Origin: Streptomyces sp. yr375
GTDB taxonomy: Bacteria; Actinomycetota; Actinomycetes; Streptomycetales; Streptomycetaceae
DNA: 64,000 nucleotides
Assembly: GCF_900110755.1 (NCBI RefSeq)
Contig: NZ_FOFF01000015.1
Location: 1 to 64,000, forward strand
Direction of reading: 5' to 3'
Below the pieces are notes generated by a model. That model ran no database searches, was not told where the DNA came from, and was given only the letters and a program-made list of their open reading frames with translations. The position numbers and the translations under genes are program-made. Within the stretch, counting starts at the first letter, position 1, and every line of letters begins with the position of its first letter. Shown one piece after another: positions 44,198 to 52,838 of the stretch.

Positions 44198-45733
44198 ATG
44201 GTCGACAGGACGGAACAGCAGCGGCAGCGCGAGCAGCGGACGATTCATGTGGACGGCGAGTGGCTGGAAGCCGTCTCCGGTGGCAGCCGGGAGATTCTCG
44301 ACCCCGCCGACGGGCGTCCCTTCGCCGTGGTCGCGGAGGGCGACGAGAAGGACGCCGATCTGGCGGTCGCGGCCGCCCGGGCCGCCTTCGACGGCGGCGC
44401 GGGGGCCTGGCCGCGCACCCCGGTCGCCGAACGCGCCGCCCTGCTGCACCGCGTCGCCGACCTCCTCGTACGCGATCGCGAACGGCTCGGGCTGCTGGAG
44501 AGCCGGGACGCGGGCAAGACGGTCGAAGAGGGCCGGGTGGACATCGACTGCGTCGCCGACGCCTTCCGCTATTTCGCCGGGCTCGTGGCCGCCGAGGCCC
44601 CGGGGCGGGTCGTGGACGCGGGCACGGCCGACGTCCACAGCGTCGTCGTCCATGAGCCGGTCGGCGTCTGTGCGCTGATCACGCCCTGGAACTACCCGCT
44701 GCTGCAAGCCAGTTGGAAGATCGCGCCCGCTCTCGCCGCCGGGAACACCTTCGTCGTCAAGCCGAGCGAGATCACCCCGCTGACGACGATCGCGCTCATC
44801 GACCTGCTCGCCGAGGCCGGGCTGCCCGCCGGGGTGGCGGGCATCGTCACCGGGCCCGGGCACACGGTCGGGGCGCGGCTGGCCGAGCATCCGGACGTCG
44901 ACCTCGTCTCCTTCACCGGCGGTCTGGCCAGCGGCACGAAGGTCGCGCGGGCCGCCGCCCCCACCGTCAAGAAGGTCGCGCTCGAACTCGGCGGCAAGAA
45001 CCCCAACGTGGTCTTCGCCGACGCCTGCGCCACCGACGACGGCTTCGACACCGCCGTCGACCAGGCCCTCAACGCGGCCTTCATCCACAGCGGCCAGGTC
45101 TGCTCGGCGGGCTCCCGGCTCATCGTCGAGGAGTCCGTACGCGACCGCTTCGTCGCCGAACTCGCCCGCCGGGCAAGCCTGATCAGGCTCGGGCGCGGCA
45201 CCGAGGACGGCGTCGAGTGCGGGCCGCTCGTCTCCGAACAGCAGCGCGCCAGGACCGAAACGTACGTCGCCTCCGCGCTCGCGGAGGGCGCGGTGCTGCG
45301 CACCGGCGGCAAGCGGCCGCGGCCCGCCCCGCACCGGCCGGAGTCCGGCTACTTCTACGAGCCGACCGTCCTCGACCACTGCCACCGCGAGATGCGGGTC
45401 GTGCGGGAGGAGGTCTTCGGGCCGGTCCTCACCGTCGAGACCTTCCGCACCGAGGACGAGGCCGTCGCGCTCGCCAACGACACCGAGTACGGCCTCGCGG
45501 GCGCCGTCTGGACCGCCGACGCGGGCCGGGCGCGGCGGGTCGCCGGGCGGCTGCGCCACGGCACAGTCTGGATCAACGACTTCCACCCCTACCTGCCGCA
45601 GGCGGAGTGGGGCGGCTTCGGGAAGAGCGGGGTGGGCCGCGAACTCGGCCCCGCCGGACTCGCCGAGTACCGCGAGACCAAGCACGTCTACCAGAACCTC
45701 GCACCGAGGCCGGTGCGCTGGTTCGCCGGTTGA
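44198..45733 (+). CDS. betB: betaine-aldehyde dehydrogenase-type ALDH
   Basis: About 511 residues. NAD-dependent aldehyde dehydrogenase fold: ITPWNYPLLQASWKIAPALAAG, PSEITPLTT, FTGGLASGTK, general base Glu in ELGGKNPNVVF, nucleophile Cys in HSGQVCSAGSRL, and EVFGPVLTV near the end. It is followed by a choline-dehydrogenase-like gene and a glycine-betaine transporter, so betaine aldehyde is the likely substrate. ATG 44198 was chosen for its purine-rich upstream sequence; 44165 is possible. Confidence 0.9.
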   Translation: MVDRTEQQRQREQRTIHVDGEWLEAVSGGSREILDPADGRPFAVVAEGDEKDADLAVAAARAAFDGGAGAWPRTPVAERAALLHRVADLLVRDRERLGLLESRDAGKTVEEGRVDIDCVADAFRYFAGLVAAEAPGRVVDAGTADVHSVVVHEPVGVCALITPWNYPLLQASWKIAPALAAGNTFVVKPSEITPLTTIALIDLLAEAGLPAGVAGIVTGPGHTVGARLAEHPDVDLVSFTGGLASGTKVARAAAPTVKKVALELGGKNPNVVFADACATDDGFDTAVDQALNAAFIHSGQVCSAGSRLIVEESVRDRFVAELARRASLIRLGRGTEDGVECGPLVSEQQRARTETYVASALAEGAVLRTGGKRPRPAPHRPESGYFYEPTVLDHCHREMRVVREEVFGPVLTVETFRTEDEAVALANDTEYGLAGAVWTADAGRARRVAGRLRHGTVWINDFHPYLPQAEWGGFGKSGVGRELGPAGLAEYRETKHVYQNLAPRPVRWFAG

Positions 45734-45809
45734 ACCCCCGCTGTCGCCTCCGGCCGTTTCCCAGACTCCGGCCCGTTCCTCAGACTTCGCACGCCTCTGG
45801 AGTACCCCC

Positions 45810-47363
45810 ATGTCCCAGAACGCCCATATTCACGACTATGAGTACGACCATGAGTACGACTATGTCGTCGTCGGAGGTGGAACCGCCGGTTCCGTCATCG
45901 CCTCGCGGCTGACCGAGAACCCCGGCACCACCGTCGCCGTCATCGAGGGCGGCCCCAGCGACGTCGGACGGGACGACGTCCTCACGCTGCGCCGCTGGAT
46001 GGGCCTGCTCGGCGGCGAGCTGGACTACGACTACCCGACGACCGAGCAGCCGCGCGGCAACTCCCACATCCGGCACAGCCGCGCCCGCGTCCTCGGCGGC
46101 TGCTCCTCCCACAACACGCTCATCGCGTTCAAGCCGCTGCCCTCCGACTTCGACGAGTGGGAGGCGGCCGGCGCCGAGGGCTGGGGCGCGGTTCCGATGG
46201 AGGCGTACTACGCGCGCCTGCTGAACAACATCGTCCCGGTCGACGAGAAGGACCGTAACGCCATCGCCCGCGACTTCGTCGAGGCGGCGCACGAGGCGAT
46301 CGGGGTGCCACGGATCGAGGGGTTCAACCGGGAGCCGTTCACCGACGGCGTCGGCTTCTTCGACCTCGCCTACCACCCCGAGACCAACAAGCGCTCCAGC
46401 GCGTCGGTGGCCTACCTGCACCCGGTGCTGGACGAGCGGCCCAACCTGACGATCCTGCTGGAGACTTGGGCATACCGGCTGGCGCTGGCCGGCACCCGGG
46501 CACGGGGCGTGCACGTCCGCACGAAGGACGGCGAGGAGATCCTCGTACGGGCCCGCCGCGAGGTCGTGCTGTGCGCGGGGGCCGTCGACTCGCCCCGGCT
46601 GCTCCTGCACTCCGGCATCGGGCCGAAGGCCGATCTGGACGCGCTAGGCATCCCCGTCGTCCACGACCTGCCCGGCGTCGGCGAGAACCTCCTCGACCAC
46701 CCCGAGTCGGTCATCGTCTGGGAGACCCACGGGCCGCTCCCGGAGAACTCCGCGATGGACTCCGACGCCGGTCTGTTCGTGCGCCGCGACCCCGAACACG
46801 CGGGCCCCGACCTGATGTTCCACTTCTACCAGGTCCCCTTCACCGACAACCCGGAGCGCCTCGGCTACGAACGCCCGCCGCACGGCGTCTCGTTGACCCC
46901 CAACATCCCCAAGCCAAAGTCCCGTGGGCGGCTTTACCTGAAGAGCGCGGACCCGGCCGTGAAACCCGCCCTCGACTTCCGTTACTTCACCGACGAGGAC
47001 GACCACGACGGCCGCACCCTCGTCGACGGGATCCGGATCGCCCGCGAGATCGCGCGGACCGAGCCGCTGGCCGGCTGGCTCAAGCGCGAGGTGGCCCCCG
47101 GCCCGCACCTCACGGGCGACGCCGAGCTGAGCGAGTACGCCCGCAAGGTCGCGCACACCGTGTACCACCCGGCGGGGACCTGCCGGATGGGTGCCGCCGA
47201 CGACCAACTCGCCGTCGTCGACCCGACGTTGCGCATCCGGGGCCTGGACGGCATCCGGATCGCCGATGCCTCCGTCTTCCCGACCATGCCCGCCGTGAAC
47301 CCGATGATCGGCGTGCTGATGGTCGGCGAGCGAGCCGTGGACCTGATCGGAAGTGGTGCGTGA
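45810..47363 (+). CDS. betA: choline dehydrogenase-type GMC oxidoreductase
   Basis: 517 residues. FAD-binding Rossmann motif YVVVGGGTAGSVIASRL at ~12-28, the GMC signatures RARVLGGCSSHN and GAVDSPRLLLHSGIG, and the C-terminal catalytic region VYHPAGTCRMG plus ADASVFPTMPAVNPM. It oxidises an alcohol, most likely choline to betaine aldehyde given its position after betB. The first residues include a DYEYDHEYDY repeat. Its stop overlaps the ABC ATPase start (ATGA at 47360-47363 region), so the whole set is one operon. Confidence 0.88.
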   Translation: MSQNAHIHDYEYDHEYDYVVVGGGTAGSVIASRLTENPGTTVAVIEGGPSDVGRDDVLTLRRWMGLLGGELDYDYPTTEQPRGNSHIRHSRARVLGGCSSHNTLIAFKPLPSDFDEWEAAGAEGWGAVPMEAYYARLLNNIVPVDEKDRNAIARDFVEAAHEAIGVPRIEGFNREPFTDGVGFFDLAYHPETNKRSSASVAYLHPVLDERPNLTILLETWAYRLALAGTRARGVHVRTKDGEEILVRARREVVLCAGAVDSPRLLLHSGIGPKADLDALGIPVVHDLPGVGENLLDHPESVIVWETHGPLPENSAMDSDAGLFVRRDPEHAGPDLMFHFYQVPFTDNPERLGYERPPHGVSLTPNIPKPKSRGRLYLKSADPAVKPALDFRYFTDEDDHDGRTLVDGIRIAREIARTEPLAGWLKREVAPGPHLTGDAELSEYARKVAHTVYHPAGTCRMGAADDQLAVVDPTLRIRGLDGIRIADASVFPTMPAVNPMIGVLMVGERAVDLIGSGA

Positions 47364-48535
47364 TGAGTATCCCCAGTACTCCCAGTACTCCCAGTGCCGC
47401 CAGCACTTCCCGCACTCCCAGTTCTTCCAGTACTCCCGTCTTCTCCGTCGACGGGCTCTGGAAGGTGTTCGGGCCGAAGGCCGAACAGGTGCCTACCAAC
47501 CCGGAGTTGGCCGGGCTCGGCCCCGCCGAACTGCGCTCACGCACCGGCTGCACGGCCGCCGTCCGGGACGTCTCCTTCGACGTCCGCAAGGGCGAGGTGT
47601 TCGTCGTGATGGGGCTGTCCGGTTCCGGCAAGTCCACCCTCGTGCGCTGTCTGACCCGGCTGATCGAGCCGACGGCCGGCGCGATCGCCGTCGACGGCGA
47701 GGACGTCCGCGCGATGGACCGCACCCGGCTGCGCGAACTGCGCCGGCACCGCGCCGCCATGGTGTTCCAGCACTTCGGCCTCCTCCCGCACCGCACGGTC
47801 CTCGACAACGTGGCGTACGGCCTGGAGATCCAGGGCATCGGCCGCGCCGAGCGGCGGGCGCGCGCGAAGGAGGTCGTCGAGAAGGTCGGCCTTGCGGGCA
47901 TGGAGCAGCGCAGGCCCGCCCAGCTCTCCGGCGGTCAGCGGCAACGGGTGGGCCTGGCGCGGGCGTTGGCCGCCGACCCCGAAGTCCTGCTGTTCGACGA
48001 GCCGTTCAGCGCGCTCGATCCGCTGATCCGGCGTGACATGCAGGAGGAGGTGGTGCGGCTGCACCGCGAGGAGGGCCGCACGATGGTCTTCATCACGCAC
48101 GACCTCAGCGAGGCGCTGAAGCTGGGCGACCGCATCGCCCTGATGCGCGACGGGCGGGTGGTGCAGTTGGGCACCCCCGAGGAGATCGTGGGCTCGCCGG
48201 CCGACGACTACGTCCGCGAGTTCGTCCGGGACGTACCGCGCGAGCAGGTGCTGACGGTGCGCAGGGTCATGCGGCCCGGTGGCTGCGGCGGCGCGGAGCA
48301 CCCCGGGTCCCTCGCGGCGGACGCGGTGGTCGCCGAGGCGATCAAGGTCGTCGCCCGCAGCGGCAGGCCCGCGTGTGTCGTGGCGGACGGCCGCTGTCTG
48401 GGCGTCGTCGACCAGAAACGACTGCTCGACGTGGTGGCCGGAACGGAGCTGCCCGCCGACGCCGGGACCGAGCCGCCCAAGGAGTTCCCCAAGAGGGAGT
48501 TCCCCACGGAGGAGTTCCCCAAGGAGGCGGTCTGA
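47363..48535 (+). CDS. glycine betaine/proline ABC transporter ATP-binding protein
   Basis: 390 residues. Walker A is GLSGSGKST, the Q-loop is VFQHFGLLPHRTV, the signature is LSGGQRQRVGLARALA and Walker B is VLLFDEPFSALDP. An N-terminal conserved block (LWKVFGPKAEQVP) is typical of ProV/OpuAA. A partial CBS region follows (~310-375), then an EFPK/EFPT repeat tail. The first ~25 residues are Ser/Thr/Pro low-complexity, encoded by a CCCAGTACT repeat. Overlaps the permease gene by ATGA. Confidence 0.93.
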   Translation: MSIPSTPSTPSAASTSRTPSSSSTPVFSVDGLWKVFGPKAEQVPTNPELAGLGPAELRSRTGCTAAVRDVSFDVRKGEVFVVMGLSGSGKSTLVRCLTRLIEPTAGAIAVDGEDVRAMDRTRLRELRRHRAAMVFQHFGLLPHRTVLDNVAYGLEIQGIGRAERRARAKEVVEKVGLAGMEQRRPAQLSGGQRQRVGLARALAADPEVLLFDEPFSALDPLIRRDMQEEVVRLHREEGRTMVFITHDLSEALKLGDRIALMRDGRVVQLGTPEEIVGSPADDYVREFVRDVPREQVLTVRRVMRPGGCGGAEHPGSLAADAVVAEAIKVVARSGRPACVVADGRCLGVVDQKRLLDVVAGTELPADAGTEPPKEFPKREFPTEEFPKEAV

Positions 48536-50499
48536 TGGCCGCGTTGACCACCGCCCCCGCGCTTCGGCTCGCCGCCCTGCCCGGCTTCCTCCGGCACCAG
48601 GCGGTCCGCAAGCTGCTGCTGCTCGCGGTCGCCGCCGCCGTCCTCGTGCCGTTGGCCAACGCCCGTTGGTCCAGCGGGAGTTGGCCCGCGACGCTCACCG
48701 TCGACCTCACCAGACCCCTCACGGGCGCCAGCGACTGGATCATCGACAACCGCGACAGCCACCCGCTGTTCCTCTACTTCTTCGGCCATCTCAGCAACGG
48801 CGTCGTCCTCGCCGTCCGCGCCGTCTATCTGGTGCTGCTCGGCGTCGGCTGGGCCGGTGTCGCGGCGGCGGGCGCGCTGATCGCCTGGCGGGTGGCCGGG
48901 GTGCGGCTCGCGCTCGGTACGGCCGCCGCGTTCCTGGCCTGCGGCCTGCTCGGCATGTGGGTGCCGACGATGCAGACGCTCGCCCTGATGGTCGTCGCCG
49001 TCCTCGCGTCGGTCGTCGTGGGCGTGCTGCTCGGCCTGGCCGGCGGGCTCTCCGCGCGCCTCGACCGCGCCCTGCGCCCGGTCCTGGACACCATGCAGGC
49101 GCTGCCCGCCTTCGCGTACCTGCTGCCGGTCGTGCTGGTCTTCGGCATCGGCGTCCCGGCGGCGGTCCTGGCCACCGTCGTCTACGCCGCCCCGCCCATG
49201 GCCCGGCTCACCGCGCTCGGGCTGCGCGGGGCCGACCAAGAGGTCCTGGAGGCCGTCGACTCGCTGGGCGCGACCGCGCGTCAGCGCCTGCTGACCGCGC
49301 GGATCCCGCTGGCCCGCAAGGAACTCCTGCTCGGCCTCAACCAGACGATCATGATGGCGCTGTCGATGGCGGTCATCGCGTCGGTGATCGGCGCGGGCGG
49401 TCTCGGCGACCGCGTCTACCAGGCGCTGGCCTCGGTCGACGTGGGCGCGGCCCTCGCCGCCGGCATACCGATCGTGCTGCTCGCGGTCGTCCTGGACCGC
49501 GTCACGGCCGCCGCCGGTGACGACAGCGACGGCGGCGACGCTGGCGATACCCCCGCCCGGTGGACCACCTGGGTCTACGCGGGTGCCGCCGCCGTGGCCG
49601 TGGCTCTCGCCGGGCGCGTGGCCGGGCGGCTCGACTGGCCCGACGCCTGGACGGTGCCCATCGCCGCCCCGGTCAACGACGCCGTCGGCTGGATGACCGA
49701 CCACCTCTACTCCGGGGTGCCCGTCGTCGGCGGCACCGCCGACTGGGCCGGCCACTTCACCACCTGGGTCCTCGACCCCGTACGGGACGGCCTCCAGGGG
49801 CTGCCCTGGTGGGCGGTGCTGCTGCTGGTCGCCGCGATCGCCTGGCCGATCGGCACCTGGCGCACCGCGCTGACCGCCGTCCTCGCGCTCGCCGCGACCG
49901 GTGTGCTCGGCGTGTGGGAACCGGCCCTGGACACCCTGTCCCAGGTGCTGGCCGCCGTCGCCGTCACCCTCGTCCTGGGCTTCGCGACCGGTATCGCCGC
50001 CGCCCGCAGCGACCGCGTCGAACGGCTGCTGCGCCCCGCCCTGGACGTGTTCCAGACGATGCCGCAGTTCGTGTACCTGATCCCGGTCGTCGCCCTGTTC
50101 GGCGTCGGGCGCGCCCCCGCCGTCGCGGCGGCCGTCGTGTACGCGCTGCCCGCCGTCGTCCGCATCACCACGCAGGGCCTGCGGCAGGTCGACCCGGCGG
50201 CGCTGGAGTCGGCCCGGTCCCTCGGCGCGACCGGCGCGCAGCAACTGCGCCAGGTCCAACTGCCGCTCGCCCGGCCGGCGTTGCTGCTCGCCGTGAACCA
50301 GGGCGTGGTGCTCGTCCTCGCCGTCGTCATCATCGGCGGTCTGGTCGGCGGCGGCGCGCTCGGCTACGAGGCCGTCTTCGGGCTCGCCCAGGGCGACTTG
50401 GCGACCGGTCTGGTGGCGGGCGCCGCGATCGTCTGTCTCGGCCTGATGCTCGACCGGGTGACCCAGCCCGCCGACCGGCGCACCAAGAAGGGAGCGTGA
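48535..50499 (+). CDS. fused two-domain betaine ABC permease
   Basis: 654 residues, about twice the size of a single ProW. Two homologous permease halves are visible, each with a run of helices and an EAA-type loop: EVLEAVDSLGATARQRLLTARIPLARKELL and AALESARSLGATGAQQLRQVQLPLARPALL. One chain can therefore supply both membrane subunits. A short Asp/Gly loop (AAAGDDSDGGDAGD) joins them. It is coupled upstream to the ATPase; the binding-protein gene starts 1 bp after its stop. Confidence 0.93.
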   Translation: MAALTTAPALRLAALPGFLRHQAVRKLLLLAVAAAVLVPLANARWSSGSWPATLTVDLTRPLTGASDWIIDNRDSHPLFLYFFGHLSNGVVLAVRAVYLVLLGVGWAGVAAAGALIAWRVAGVRLALGTAAAFLACGLLGMWVPTMQTLALMVVAVLASVVVGVLLGLAGGLSARLDRALRPVLDTMQALPAFAYLLPVVLVFGIGVPAAVLATVVYAAPPMARLTALGLRGADQEVLEAVDSLGATARQRLLTARIPLARKELLLGLNQTIMMALSMAVIASVIGAGGLGDRVYQALASVDVGAALAAGIPIVLLAVVLDRVTAAAGDDSDGGDAGDTPARWTTWVYAGAAAVAVALAGRVAGRLDWPDAWTVPIAAPVNDAVGWMTDHLYSGVPVVGGTADWAGHFTTWVLDPVRDGLQGLPWWAVLLLVAAIAWPIGTWRTALTAVLALAATGVLGVWEPALDTLSQVLAAVAVTLVLGFATGIAAARSDRVERLLRPALDVFQTMPQFVYLIPVVALFGVGRAPAVAAAVVYALPAVVRITTQGLRQVDPAALESARSLGATGAQQLRQVQLPLARPALLLAVNQGVVLVLAVVIIGGLVGGGALGYEAVFGLAQGDLATGLVAGAAIVCLGLMLDRVTQPADRRTKKGA

Positions 50500-50500
50500 C

Positions 50501-51445
50501 ATGCGAGTTCGTACGACCGCCGTGGTGGCGTCGCTGGTCCTGCTGACCGGCTGCGGCGCCGCCGACATGACCAAGCAGGCGTCCCCGTTCGCGAACGCCC
50601 AGGGCGCGAAGACCATCACCCTCTCCGTCCAGTCCTGGGTGGGCGCGCAGTCGAACGTCGCCGTCGCCCAGTACCTCCTTGAACACAAGCTCGGCTACCG
50701 CGTCGACACCGTGCAGGTCGACGAGGTGCCCGCGTGGGACGCGCTGAGCCAGGGCCGGGTCGACGCGATCCTGGAGGACTGGGGCCACCCCGACCAGGAG
50801 AAGCGGTACGTCGACGACAAGAAGACCATCGCGCGCGGCGGCGACCTCGGCGTCACCGGACACATCGGCTGGTACGTCCCCACGTACTTCGCGAAGCAGC
50901 ACCCCGACGTCACGAACTGGAAGAACCTCGACAAGTACGCGTCCCAGTTCCGCACCGCCGAGAGCGGAGGCAAGGGCCAGCTCATGGACGGCTCCCCGTC
51001 CTACGTCACCAACGACAAGGCCCTGGTGACCAACCTGAACCTGGACTACCAGGTCGTGTTCGCCGGTTCGGAGGCCGCGCAGATCACCCAGATCCGCCAG
51101 TTCGCCAAGGAGAAGAAGCCCTTCCTGACGTACTGGTACGCCCCGCAGTGGCTGTTCGAGAAGGTCCCGATGACGGAGGTGAAGCTCCCGGCGTACCAGG
51201 AGGGCTGCGACGCCGACCCGGCGAAGGTCGCCTGCGGCTACCCGCACACCCCGTTGCGGAAGTACCTCAACGCCGACTTCGCGAAGGACGGCGGCAGGGC
51301 GGCGGCCTTCCTGAAGAAGTTCCGGTGGACTACGGAGGACCAGAACGAGGTATCCCTGATGATCGCCGACCAGAAACTGACGCCGGAACAGGCGGCGGAA
51401 AAGTGGGTGGATTCGCACGCGTCCACCTGGCGGAAGTGGCTATAG
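50501..51445 (+). CDS. glycine betaine-binding lipoprotein
   Basis: 314 residues. The lipobox LLTGC sets the mature N-terminus at Cys18. The periplasmic-type binding fold (OpuAC family) follows, with aromatic residues at SVQSWVGAQ, EDWGHPD, GHIGWYVP and TYWYAPQWLF that could form the quaternary-ammonium cage. It delivers glycine betaine or related compatible solutes to the permease encoded just upstream. Confidence 0.93.
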   Translation: MRVRTTAVVASLVLLTGCGAADMTKQASPFANAQGAKTITLSVQSWVGAQSNVAVAQYLLEHKLGYRVDTVQVDEVPAWDALSQGRVDAILEDWGHPDQEKRYVDDKKTIARGGDLGVTGHIGWYVPTYFAKQHPDVTNWKNLDKYASQFRTAESGGKGQLMDGSPSYVTNDKALVTNLNLDYQVVFAGSEAAQITQIRQFAKEKKPFLTYWYAPQWLFEKVPMTEVKLPAYQEGCDADPAKVACGYPHTPLRKYLNADFAKDGGRAAAFLKKFRWTTEDQNEVSLMIADQKLTPEQAAEKWVDSHASTWRKWL

Positions 51446-51446
51446 T
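51441..51446 (+). promoter_or_regulatory. -10 element inside the 3' end of the binding-protein gene
   Basis: TATAGT lies 6 nt before the ATG of the AhpD-like gene, which has no Shine-Dalgarno, so that gene is probably transcribed on its own as a leaderless mRNA. Confidence 0.45.
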
Positions 51447-51452
51447 CGGCCT

Positions 51453-51938
51453 ATGAGCAACAGTGATCAGATATCCCGTGTGGCCCTGAAGAAAATCACC
51501 CCCGACGTTTCCAAGGCGATGGGTTCCCTGCACGTCGCCGCTGTTTCCGCAGCGGCGGACGCGAAGGTCGAGCCGGAACTCCTCGAACTGGTCAGGATCC
51601 GCGCCTCCCAGCTCAACGGCTGCGCGTTCTGCCTCGACATGCACACGAAGGACGCCCGCGCGCAGGACGAGACCGAGCAGCGCATCTACGCCCTGAACGC
51701 CTGGCGGGAGACCCCTTTCTTTACCGAACGGGAGCGCGCCGCACTGGCGTTGACGGAAGCGGTGACCTTCGTCGCCGACGGCCATGTGCCGGACGACGTC
51801 TACACCGAGGCGGCGGCGGTCTTCGACGAGGCACAGCTCGCGGCGCTCATCTGGGCGGCTACCGTCATCAACGCGTACAACCGGATAGCGATCGCCACGC
51901 GCATGGTGCCGGGGGCTTACCAGCCCGCGAAGAAGTAG
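51453..51938 (+). CDS. AhpD/carboxymuconolactone decarboxylase-family protein
   Basis: 161 residues. It carries the redox motif of the AhpD-like family: LVRIRASQLNGCAFCLDMH, with Cys-Ala-Phe-Cys and a nearby His. Such proteins act as thiol peroxidase partners or alkylhydroperoxidases. The rest is helical. It starts 7 bp after the betaine-binding gene, but a TATAGT just upstream suggests separate expression. The physiological partner is unknown. Confidence 0.9.
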   Translation: MSNSDQISRVALKKITPDVSKAMGSLHVAAVSAAADAKVEPELLELVRIRASQLNGCAFCLDMHTKDARAQDETEQRIYALNAWRETPFFTERERAALALTEAVTFVADGHVPDDVYTEAAAVFDEAQLAALIWAATVINAYNRIAIATRMVPGAYQPAKK

Positions 51939-51960
51939 TCATCAAAAGCAATGCAGAATT

Positions 51961-51989
51961 CGGGCATCGGCGATATTCGCCGGTGCCCG
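51961..51989. terminator. bidirectional hairpin
   Basis: CGGGCATCGGCG, ATATT loop, CGCCGGTGCCCG: a 12-bp stem with one G-T pair between the AhpD-like gene and the end of the convergent biosynthetic operon. Confidence 0.8.
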
Positions 51990-52003
51990 TCGCGTTATGG
52001 GTT

Positions 52004-52822
52004 CTAGTTATTTCCCGTATTATTCGGCAGCGGCTCCGTCAATCCGTCCAGCCACTTCCGCCATTCCTCCGCTCGTACCGCAGGACCGGCCGTCGTCGTC
52101 TGCTCGCCGATCCAGCCCGTCACCGGCCGGATGCCGTGCAGGGCGTTCACGAGCCATACCTCGCGGTCGGCCAGTTCGGGCAGGGTCCGTTCGCGGTGGG
52201 CGGTGCGGATGCCGGTGTGGAGCGCGCGTTCCTGGATGAGCGCGGCGGTCACCCCGGGCAGGAGCGGCAGCCGGGGCGGCGGCTGGCACAAGGTGTCGCC
52301 CTCCCACCACAGCACGCTCGCAGTCGCCGACTCCAGCACCACCCCGGACGGATCGACCAACACCCCTTCCTGCGCCCCTTCTTCGACCGCCCGCCCCCGC
52401 ACCCGGGCCAGGATGTCCAGGTCCGGCCCCTTGCGGCGGGGCGCGGTCCGCAGGTCCGGCTGGCCGACGGACCAGACGCGGATCTCCGTGCCGAGCGGCG
52501 GGGCGTGCCGCAGCCGCAGCCTCAACTCCAGGGATTCGGCGGTGAGTTCGACACGCGGAAACCACGCGCCGGTGCGCGGCAGCGCGGCGGTCACGTCCTG
52601 CCAGAACCGCACGAGCCGACGCGGCCCCGGCCCACCGCTCTCCGCGCAGGCGTGCAGAAACCGCTCCCGGTGCCGGCCGTACCCGCGCACCCGGCCGTCG
52701 CGCACCAGCCACGAGTCGGCGACCAGCAGCGGCCCGTCCGGCACGGGTTCCGGTTCGGCGGTCAGCCCACGACCGGGCGTCCAGGTCAACCACCCTTCGC
52801 GCAGCGTCAGTTGTCCAGTCAC
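52004..52822 (-). CDS. class-IV aminotransferase / ADC lyase-like (PabC type)
   Basis: 272 residues. A PLP fold-type IV enzyme: the likely Schiff-base Lys is in RRKGPDLDIL, followed by EEGAQEGVLVDPSGVVLESATASVLWW and the PLP-phosphate loop LPLLPGVTAALI. In PABA synthesis this enzyme releases pyruvate from aminodeoxychorismate. Its partner, ADC synthase, is the first large gene of the same operon. The GTG at 52822 has AAGGAGG directly upstream. It is the last gene of the operon. Confidence 0.82.
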   Translation of the reverse strand: MTGQLTLREGWLTWTPGRGLTAEPEPVPDGPLLVADSWLVRDGRVRGYGRHRERFLHACAESGGPGPRRLVRFWQDVTAALPRTGAWFPRVELTAESLELRLRLRHAPPLGTEIRVWSVGQPDLRTAPRRKGPDLDILARVRGRAVEEGAQEGVLVDPSGVVLESATASVLWWEGDTLCQPPPRLPLLPGVTAALIQERALHTGIRTAHRERTLPELADREVWLVNALHGIRPVTGWIGEQTTTAGPAVRAEEWRKWLDGLTEPLPNNTGNN

Positions 52823-52838
52823 TCGGCCTCCTTCTCCT

